Shown: positions 58,195 through 64,000 of the stretch, piece after piece
Numbering within the stretch: position 1 is the stretch's first letter
Layout of the letters: every line of letters begins with the position of its first letter
Assembly: GCF_014200755.1 (NCBI RefSeq)
Contig: NZ_JACHCM010000003.1
Span: 62,001-126,000, forward strand
Length of the DNA stretch: 64,000 nt
Direction of reading: 5' to 3'
DNA from: Rhodanobacter sp. ANJX3
GTDB taxonomy: Bacteria > Pseudomonadota > Gammaproteobacteria > Xanthomonadales > Rhodanobacteraceae
The notes under the pieces: generated by a model
Seen by the model: only the letters and a program-made list of their open reading frames with translations
What the model was told of the DNA's origin: nothing
Databases searched by the model: none
Position numbers and translations under genes: made by a program

Positions 58195-58404
58195 CGCCGA
58201 TCATCGTTCCAGGCATTTGAATGTCGCTGAATACCAAAACGATGTCATTGGCAGACGACAGCAAATCCACGGCTTGATCGGCGCTCGACCCTGCGAAAAC
58301 ACGATACCGGCCGTTTCCGACACCATGGCGGCCGGCTCCCTAATCGTTGCGTCATCCTCAGCCACGAGGTTCAGGGGAGCGGGCGGCGACATGGAAAAAT
58401 TCAC
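58195..58404 (-). pseudogene. Truncated receiver domain with frameshift
   Basis: The first frame reads LVAEDDATIREPAAMVSETA, a receiver N-terminus with the EDD acidic pocket. After a +/-1 frameshift the other frame continues YRVFAGSSADQAVDLLSSAN and LVFSDIQMPGTMIG, a phospho-acceptor Asp in SDIQMPG, then stops. The rest of the receiver is missing. It probably once belonged to a response regulator paired with one of the adjacent kinases. Confidence 0.75.
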
Positions 58405-58532
58405 CTGAGGAAGTGATCGCCACTGTGTTTAGGCAATGAATGAGCAGTGACGCATGGGTGAGCCAATTGCGTTCGCAAATCGCTGATCGCGGTCACGACT
58501 TTAAGAGTAGCCGACTGAGGACTGGACTACCG

Positions 58533-60053
58533 CTATGCGACCTCGTCTGGGAAAAGGATGGTGAATGATGTGCCGTGCTCGACAGTCGAACGGACCATCA
58601 CTTCGGCGCGATGAGCTTTGACAATTTCCTTGACGATGAACAGTCCCAATCCGATGCTTCGATTTTCTGAATGCGTGTCGGCACCGCGGGTGAGCGGCTC
58701 AAATAATGTCGGAATAAGCTCTGGCGGTATCGGACGGCCCTGGTTGTGGACCGTCAACGCCACGCCACGAGGCGCGAGCGCCAACGAGACGATGACCGGT
58801 GCATCTTTGGCGCCGTAAGTCATCGCGTTGCTGATTAAGTTGCCCGCCATCTGATGCACTCGGTCGGCATCCGCGAAGCACGTGGTGGCGGGATCAATTT
58901 TAGATTGATAAAGCAGCTCACGGCCAGGAAATGCCAGAGTCAATTCGGCAACACACTCGCTCAAAACGCCATGGAGTTGGATAGGCTTTCTTGAGACCGT
59001 TAGACCTCGCCCGATCCGCGCCTGCGTGAAATCGAGCAGGTCGCTCACCAGTCGGGTGGCACGATTGGCCGCGTTGCGCATGCCCCCAACGACCCGAGCA
59101 AGTTTCTCTAGTGTCACTGCTTTTGAGAGAATGTCCGTTGCCAGAGAGATGCCTTGCAGCGGATTACGAAGATCATGACTGACAATGCCAACCATTTGTT
59201 CGGCAAATATGGCCCTGCTCTCTGCTTGTGCCCGTTGCTCGTGTAGCTCGGTGATGTCCTGTAACACACCGGTGAAATATTCAGGTCGCCCATCATCGGA
59301 AAACTGCACACGGCCCGAGGAGAGAACGGTGCGTTGAACGCCATCAACCCCGTTAACTCGAAACGTGCAACGGTAAACGCCATTTGATGGATCCGTGGCT
59401 TCTTCGGCTGCCTTCAGCAGCTCATTGCGATCGGCGAGCTCGACACAACGGAGAAACTCATCATTGGACACCCGCTGAGGTGAGACATGCCCAAGCAAAA
59501 GGGCACATCGGTTATCAAATGATAATTCGCCCGTTGAAACATCTATGTGCCAAACATGGAGATTGGCTGCCTCCATGGCAATTTTCAAACGGACATCGGC
59601 ACGGCCAAGTTCCGACTGAAGCATCACTTGCGCTTTAAGACTTTCTTCGGCGCGCTGGCGAGCGTGCAACAGCTCGGTTTCATATTTGTGCCGGTCTTCG
59701 GCCAAAAAGAACGCCAGTTCGTGAGCCGGCGACCCCTCATGTTCCCGGCTCAATGCATTGAGCATCATGGGCACGGCGCGCCCCGACGCATTGATCAGGT
59801 CAATTTTCACTTCTGCCACCGAACCCTGAAGCCGGATCAAAGGCGCCCAGTGGGTCTGATGGAAGATGCGCCCCCCGACGGTCAGCAGGTCCTGAATGCG
59901 CCGCTTTCCTTCAAGCTCAGCTTTCGCGAAACCGGTCCATCGGCAGAAAGTCGTGTTGACACGTTCTATCAGCCCCGTGGGTGACGTGAGCATGAGGCCA
60001 CAAGCGGCGCTTTCGTAGAGCGCAGCCTTCAGGCCCGAATCATCCGTAGGCAT
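58533..60053 (-). CDS. PAS-domain sensor histidine kinase
   Basis: 506-aa cytoplasmic kinase from ATG 60053 (60065 adds four residues). Two PAS-type domains: about residues 7-125 (ESAACGLMLTSPTGLIERVN) and about 155-275 (AANLHVWHIDVSTGEL, with a PAC-like YFTGVLQDITEL). The H-box is IVSHDLRNPLQGISLATDI (His293). HATPase motifs are NLISNAMTYG, NQGRPIP, and IGLGLFIVKEIVKAH. It overlaps the RsbQ-like hydrolase gene by 14 nt (60040-60053), indicating coupled expression and suggesting joint function. Confidence 0.9.
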   Translation of the reverse strand: MPTDDSGLKAALYESAACGLMLTSPTGLIERVNTTFCRWTGFAKAELEGKRRIQDLLTVGGRIFHQTHWAPLIRLQGSVAEVKIDLINASGRAVPMMLNALSREHEGSPAHELAFFLAEDRHKYETELLHARQRAEESLKAQVMLQSELGRADVRLKIAMEAANLHVWHIDVSTGELSFDNRCALLLGHVSPQRVSNDEFLRCVELADRNELLKAAEEATDPSNGVYRCTFRVNGVDGVQRTVLSSGRVQFSDDGRPEYFTGVLQDITELHEQRAQAESRAIFAEQMVGIVSHDLRNPLQGISLATDILSKAVTLEKLARVVGGMRNAANRATRLVSDLLDFTQARIGRGLTVSRKPIQLHGVLSECVAELTLAFPGRELLYQSKIDPATTCFADADRVHQMAGNLISNAMTYGAKDAPVIVSLALAPRGVALTVHNQGRPIPPELIPTLFEPLTRGADTHSENRSIGLGLFIVKEIVKAHRAEVMVRSTVEHGTSFTILFPDEVA

Positions 60054-60864
60054 GAACGCCGTCATCCAGCGAAGTCAAAAACTCGATCATCGCTTGCGAA
60101 CAGGCATCAGTTGCGCTCAGGTGCGGGCAATGACCCACATTTTCGATCACGCGCAGCGTGGCGGATTGCATGACGCGCGCCATGTATGCGCCAACCTCAA
60201 CGGGCGCAATCAAATCGTCGTCGCATTGCACGATCAAGGCGGGAGACCGGACCGAGGGCAAGTTTTTCCTGTGGTCTGACAAAAACGTGGCCCGCGCAAA
60301 CTGTTTGGCGATCTCTGGATCTGTGCGACAAAAGCTGTTCGTCAGCTCAACCCCGAGCTCGGGTCGTTCAGGCACGCCCATGATGGCCGGCGCCATGGTG
60401 CTGGACCAACCGAGGTAATTGCTGTCCAAGGTATTCAACAATTCTTCGATGTCGGCGCGGCTGAACCCGCCTCGATAGACGCCATCGTCGATGTAGCACG
60501 GCGACGGTGCAATCATCAGGTGGGCGCGGAACAATTCGGGCGAACGTATGTCGGCCAAAACACCGATCATAGCGCTCACAGAATGCCCGACAAAATTAAC
60601 CGGGATGCCGGGTGAAAACTCGTTGATCACCTCTAAGAGGTCAGACGCGTAACCATCCAGAGAAGCATATTTTTCTCGGTCATAGGCGGTCAAATCCGAG
60701 CCGCCGCTGCCGACGAGATCGAACAAGATCACGCGATAGTTTTGCGCGAAGACGGGGGCCAGAAGGCGCCACATGGCCTGATCGCAGCCAAAGCCGTGGG
60801 CAAATACCACCGTTTGAGGTCCGTTCCCGACGATCTGAACGTTATTGCGGCGCGCGACAGACAA
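60040..60864 (-). CDS. RsbQ-like alpha/beta hydrolase
   Basis: 274-aa hydrolase with the RsbQ signature. The catalytic triad is Ser95 in GHSVSAM, Asp217 in the CDDDLIAP segment, and His245 in NVGHCPHLS. The oxyanion region is HGFGCDQAMW. In Bacillus, RsbQ makes a small ligand for the PAS domain of RsbP; bacterial relatives beside PAS kinases (as here, 14-nt overlap) are thought to do the same. The hydrolase probably supplies a signal molecule for the neighbouring PAS kinase; that is inference. Confidence 0.9.
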   Translation of the reverse strand: MSVARRNNVQIVGNGPQTVVFAHGFGCDQAMWRLLAPVFAQNYRVILFDLVGSGGSDLTAYDREKYASLDGYASDLLEVINEFSPGIPVNFVGHSVSAMIGVLADIRSPELFRAHLMIAPSPCYIDDGVYRGGFSRADIEELLNTLDSNYLGWSSTMAPAIMGVPERPELGVELTNSFCRTDPEIAKQFARATFLSDHRKNLPSVRSPALIVQCDDDLIAPVEVGAYMARVMQSATLRVIENVGHCPHLSATDACSQAMIEFLTSLDDGVHAYG

Positions 60865-61104
60865 AAGGACCTCCTTACAAAGAGGGTTGATCGGGCTTTT
60901 AATCTTAAATGACTCAAAACCTTATGACCATGGAAAGTTTACGCAATTGCTCAGTCGGAACCATCGTGGCAATGCATTTGACGTATGGAATGGCGTTGAG
61001 GTGTGGTGGCACAACAGCCATGACGGCAACCCATTACGATGACTATCGCGCGCGGTATGGCGGCACAATAGAGAGTCTGAGCCATCCTCTGGATGGGCCA
61101 AGAT

Positions 61105-61305
61105 CATGAAGCTTAGCCCCCTTGCCGCCATGCTGACCGGCGAACCGGCGCCCACCGCCATGTGGTCGAGGAATCTCACGCCGATCAGCTGTAAAGCATA
61201 TTTGGGCTCACGGGTGATGGCTCGGTCAGCTGCACTGGGTTCGGTGACGCCGCTTGGATGATTGTGAGAGAAGATCACTGCTGCTGAGTTGATGGTCAGC
61301 GCTGC
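61105..61305 (-). pseudogene. radC: RadC-family C-terminal fragment
   Basis: The minus frame reads [20 protein letters not shown], the JAB/MPN metal-binding core (HNHPSG), then [20 protein letters not shown] and AARGLSFM, the RadC C-terminus. The N-terminal half is missing upstream of about 61305. RadC-like genes are common targets or passengers of genomic islands. Confidence 0.8.
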
Positions 61306-61309
61306 TCAT

Positions 61310-61536
61310 CTCAAACGTCGAAGACGGATCCACCTAAAAGCGGACGCTCGCCAACGACTGGAATGGGTCGGTTTCTGCCTGTCGACGTCGGCGTTCGCCT
61401 GACCATACTAGTCAGAAGCCTGGACAGCGCCGTTCGGTCGCGCGTTGCATGCGTTGCGGTGCACGCAGCTTTCGCAGGCAACGTCGTGATCGGCAAACCC
61501 ATCCTCATGTTAGCGGCGCTTTTCAGACCGTCTCGG
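61310..61536. other. Unassigned stretch before repeats
   Basis: 227 bases. Open frames here (61363-61593 plus, 61311-61508 minus) are low-information and out of register with each other; I assign no gene. Confidence 0.4.
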
Positions 61537-61620
61537 GGTGGCCCGATTTACATTGTCACGGGTAGCCGGTTTAGGAGCATTACAGGTGGCTGATTTCGAT
61601 CATCAGGGGTGGCCGGTTTC
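61537..61620 (+). repeat. Four direct repeats of about 13 bp, period 24 (IS21-type end)
   Basis: GGTGGCCCGATTT (61537), GGTAGCCGGTTTA (61561), GGTGGCTGATTTC (61585) and GGTGGCCGGTTTC (61608) are spaced 24, 24 and 23 bases. Repeats with a TGGCCGGTTT core at regular spacing mark the ends of IS21-family elements, where they are transposase-binding sites. No istA or istB gene is present, so this is probably a decayed IS end. Confidence 0.6.
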
Positions 61621-61825
61621 GACTGGAATATGCGCCATCGAACAATTGAGAATGTTGTAGGATATTTTCAGGCAGCAACAGTCCAAGACTATACTGGAGC
61701 GCTGCTTCTAAAATAAAACAAGCCAGATAATAGATCGCAGCGACTCTGACCTTATCCCTGCCATTTGTAGCGTTTGGAAGTAGAGTTTTCGGCAAAACCA
61801 ACCCTCACCAGAAGGCTGTTTTGCC

Positions 61826-62092
61826 ATGAAAAAGACCAAGTACACCGAAGAGCAGATCGCGTTTGCGCTGCGCCAGTCAGAAAGCGGCACGACCGTCGCG
61901 GAAGTTTGTCGAAAGATGGGCATCTGCGAAGCCACGTTTTTCAACTGGAAAAAGAAATACGGCGGACTGGGCGTGTCGGAGCTCCGCCGTCTGCGCCAGT
62001 TGGACGAGGAGAATCGCAAGCTCAAGCAGCTCGTTGCGGACCTGAGCCTGGACAAGGCGATGTTGCAGGATGTGCTTCAAAAAAAGCTCTAA
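61826..62092 (+). CDS. IS3-family transposase OrfA
   Basis: 88 residues: MKKTKYTEEQIAFALRQSES, VAEVCRKMGICEATFFNWKK, then a leucine zipper ENRKLKQLVADLSLDKAML. Helix-turn-helix binding domain. The gene ends in CTTCAAAAAAAGCTC, where the A7-G slippery run (62079-62085) allows a -1 shift into OrfB. Confidence 0.93.
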   Translation: MKKTKYTEEQIAFALRQSESGTTVAEVCRKMGICEATFFNWKKKYGGLGVSELRRLRQLDEENRKLKQLVADLSLDKAMLQDVLQKKL

Positions 62093-62943
62093 GGCCGGCC
62101 CAGCGCAAGGCGCTGGCCGGCAAGCTTCAGCACACTTACGGTGTAAGCATTGGTCGTTCATGTTCGCTCATGCGGCTGTCGTTGACGGGTTGGTACTACC
62201 GGCAAACTCTTCCGCTTCTCGACGCCCCGCTGCTCACGCGGATGCGCGAGATTGCTGAGGTTCGCGTTCGCTATGGAGCGCGCCGCATACACATCTTGCT
62301 TCGTCGCGAAGGATGGGCTGTGAATCACAAACGGGTACATCGCATATACGTGCAGGCGGGGCTCAACCTGCGTTCCAAGAGACCGCGCCGGCGTAAGGCG
62401 GCAGCGACACGTCTTGATCGGCCCGTGCTGACAGGACCGAACCAGTTATGGAGCATGGACTTTGTTTCTGATGCACTGTTCGATGGTCGCCGCTTTCGTG
62501 CACTGACGATCGTCGACAACTTCACCCGCGAATGCCTGGCTATCGATGTCGCTTCCAGTCTGCGCGGCGAGAACGCGGTGAGCGCGCTGGAAGGCCTACG
62601 GCAATGTCGCGACCAGCCATGCCGTATACAGGTCGACAACGGTCCTGAATTTATCTCGATGGCATTGGACCGCTACGCATACGAGCACAGCATCACGCTC
62701 GACTACTCTCGCCCTGGCAAGCCAACGGACAACCCTTTCATCGAATCTTTCAATGGTTCGTTTCGCGACGAATGTTTGAACACGCACTGGTTTCTGACAC
62801 TTGCAGATGCCACGGAAAAGATTGAATCTTGGAGGGCTGACTATAATGATTTTCGCCCGCACTCATCTCTAGCAGATATCCCGCCAGCGCAGTTCGCGAA
62901 GACCTTTTGCAAGACTCACCAACCGCCGACAACTCTACTTTAA
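62086..62943 (+). CDS. IS3-family transposase OrfB, produced as OrfAB by -1 frameshift
   Basis: About 285 residues after the slippery site, beginning near GQRKALAGKLQHTYGVS if read in the -1 frame. HTH_21 and integrase core with WSMDFVSDALF (D), VDNGPEFISM (D) and DNPFIESFNGSFRDE (E). The frame moves from that of OrfA to the -1 frame, consistent with programmed frameshifting at AAAAAAG. No internal stop is visible, so the element may be active. Confidence 0.9.
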   Translation, partial: ALRPAQRKALAGKLQHTYGVSIGRSCSLMRLSLTGWYYRQTLPLLDAPLLTRMREIAEVRVRYGARRIHILLRREGWAVNHKRVHRIYVQAGLNLRSKRPRRRKAAATRLDRPVLTGPNQLWSMDFVSDALFDGRRFRALTIVDNFTRECLAIDVASSLRGENAVSALEGLRQCRDQPCRIQVDNGPEFISMALDRYAYEHSITLDYSRPGKPTDNPFIESFNGSFRDECLNTHWFLTLADATEKIESWRADYNDFRPHSSLADIPPAQFAKTFCKTHQPPTTLL

Positions 62944-62971
62944 GGTGCTACGAATTTGGGGATGGGGTCAA

Positions 62972-63020
62972 GTGACACTGGACTCTAAACCGGCCTGCTA
63001 CTCGAAGCGGGGGGACGTCG
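62972..63020 (+). mobile_element. Solo right end of the IS407-type element
   Basis: The stretch 62972-63020 contains GTGACACTGGACTCTAAACC and CTACTCGAAGCGGGGGGACG before TCG, nearly the same as the right end of the element at 40887-42075 read on its own strand (GTAACACCGGACTCCAAACG, CTACTCAAGGCGGGGGGACG). No transposase gene accompanies it. It marks a second, almost fully deleted copy next to the IS3 element. Confidence 0.75.
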
Positions 63021-63210
63021 CAGACACACTTTGATCAAAACGCGCTTGAAATGACGAAGTTGATCACTTGGACAAAAAGGTTCCGCACCATCCGACCGTC
63101 AAGTTGATAGTCAGATAACGTCTGCAGTCCAAAAGCGAATATTGAACTTCTGAGTCGAGTGGCAATAAAGCAGACCGCCCTGAAAAAATAATTAGTATTC
63201 ACGCATAGAA

Positions 63211-64000
63211 ATGGAATCTCACATGCAGAAAGCTATAAAGCTAATTGAATCTATCGGCACGACGAGCGAAGGACTCTCCCGGACGTTTAAGTTATTGCTT
63301 ACGGTTGGAGCATTGTTGGGCGGTTACTATCTCGCCTGTTATGTCGTCGCCAACAATCTCTCGTTCCCGGTAAACATAGCCTCCTTGGTAACACTGATCA
63401 TGGTTTTCGGTCTGACGGCTGCAATCGTTGTTGCTATCGTCGCTTTCTATGTGCTCATGGGATCGGTTACGACATTGAACTTATTTGGTGAGAGCTTCGC
63501 TGACGTGTTGAACACCAATTGGCAGGGACTGATTGTGCCAAGCGCTGCTAGGCAAATACGTAAGCTCCTAATTATCTTTGTACTACCGCAAGTCGTACTT
63601 TTCTCGCTCCTCGCCGACTTCCAAAACTGGAAGCATTGGAACCCTGCCGGCATGGTGGTGATATTCGCAGCGATGCCTTTAGCGTTCGGCATTTTATCCA
63701 TCCATAGAAGTTCGAGAATGCGAGATGAATCGAACGGAAAGTGGCGCGTTTTTGCGAGATCCTGTGGAATAGGCTTCTATATTTATATTGCAAATTTCGT
63801 CGCTGCGCTATCGGGCTTCTTTTTTCTCTACATATTGAATCTTCGCGGCCTTCTCTCGTCTCCCAATGTCTGGATAGGTGCTTGTCTGTTTGTCATAACC
63901 GTAAATACACTCGCGCTCACCAACCGATTGCGCACCACTCTGACGAATTCGACGCCCCTGATTAAGGGCGCTACCGTCAACATTCCAGATGGTGTTTACC
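63211..64000 (+). CDS. Multi-pass membrane protein, 3' end outside the window
   Basis: Open from ATG 63211 (MESHMQKAIKLIES; ATG 63223 also possible) to the right edge. About six hydrophobic segments, including LLLTVGALLGGYYLACYVV, LVTLIMVFGLTAAIVVAIVA, LLIIFVLPQVVLFSLLA and FYIYIANFVAALSGFFFLYI. G+C is lower than the core (island DNA). No motif recognised, so no function assigned. Weak ribosome site before the ATG. Confidence 0.7.
   Translation, partial: MESHMQKAIKLIESIGTTSEGLSRTFKLLLTVGALLGGYYLACYVVANNLSFPVNIASLVTLIMVFGLTAAIVVAIVAFYVLMGSVTTLNLFGESFADVLNTNWQGLIVPSAARQIRKLLIIFVLPQVVLFSLLADFQNWKHWNPAGMVVIFAAMPLAFGILSIHRSSRMRDESNGKWRVFARSCGIGFYIYIANFVAALSGFFFLYILNLRGLLSSPNVWIGACLFVITVNTLALTNRLRTTLTNSTPLIKGATVNIPDGVY

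Larger units (their letters stand above)
61763..62955 (+). mobile_element. IS3-family insertion sequence, apparently intact
   Basis: About 1193 bp. Terminal inverted repeats match at 24 of 31 positions: left from 61763 (ATTTGTAGCGTTTGG...) and right, reverse complement from 62955 (ATTCGTAGCACCTTA...), both running into a shared AGTAGAGTT-TCGGC. Two overlapping frames encode OrfA and OrfB. No clear target duplication was found; the right side abuts a solo end of another IS (62972-63020), so it may have inserted into older IS debris. Confidence 0.8.

Noticed and set aside
58115-58408. 97-codon plus-strand frame
   Set aside because: It is antisense to the decayed receiver at 58195-58404, which explains the similarity-like composition.

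Overview
The window reads as chromosomal DNA of a gammaproteobacterium of the Xanthomonadales, probably Rhodanobacteraceae (Dyella, Rhodanobacter, Frateuria or Luteibacter-like). This is inferred from high G+C (42 of 60 bases in 20461-20520), the housekeeping gene set and a PiuA/PiuC-type iron locus. No rRNA or tRNA gene is present to prove it.

Region 1 (1 to about 26.88 kb) is ordinary core genome. It holds leuS (partial), a four-gene pqi intermembrane lipid transport operon with PqiA split in two, the thioredoxin-like chaperone CnoX, a DUF4442 gene with a decayed second copy, a methyl-accepting chemotaxis protein, an ECF sigma factor with a membrane partner, a DUF502 protein, M14 and M13 metallopeptidases, a Fur-type TonB receptor plus PiuC hydroxylase, rapA, a rhomboid protease, an NlpC/P60 hydrolase, a YggS-type PLP protein, an M20 dipeptidase, and the 5' part of a ComEA-like gene.

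Region 2 (about 26.88-32.86 kb) starts abruptly inside the ComEA-like gene. It is an operon of four overlapping genes: three divergent tyrosine recombinases and a small coiled-coil protein. G+C is far lower here (20 of 60 in 28681-28740). This looks like the integration module of a genomic island whose other end is not in the window. The layout recalls Tn554 TnpABC and recombinase-trio or Gamma-Mobile-Trio-type islands.

Region 3 (32.86-43.9 kb) is island cargo mixed with wreckage. Intact genes are a HAD phosphatase-like gene, a LysR regulator divergent from an extradiol dioxygenase and an FMN azoreductase, and a short-chain dehydrogenase. Around these lie a MITE-like element, TetR remnants, a 5'-truncated sensor kinase, a response regulator split by an IS3/IS407-type element, and fragments of an IS5 transposase, a second response regulator, fumC and an integrase.

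Region 4 (43.9-61 kb) looks like a stress, DNA-repair and signalling block. It contains DUF3606 (frameshifted), three-domain LigD without Ku nearby, an Nramp-type transporter, DUF72 (frameshifted), a DUF748/AsmA-like protein, three sensor kinases, one intact and two decayed response regulators, an RsbQ-like hydrolase next to a PAS kinase, and many small proteins. Several of the small proteins (48303, 54560, 54785, and a pseudogene at 43541) appear to be one undescribed paralogous family, scattered among the kinase, receiver and LigD genes. This is the most interesting candidate for a new system.

Region 5 (61-64 kb) holds a radC fragment, 24-bp tandem repeats like an IS21-type end, an intact IS3-family element, a solo IS end matching the element at 40.9 kb, and a multi-pass membrane protein running off the right edge.
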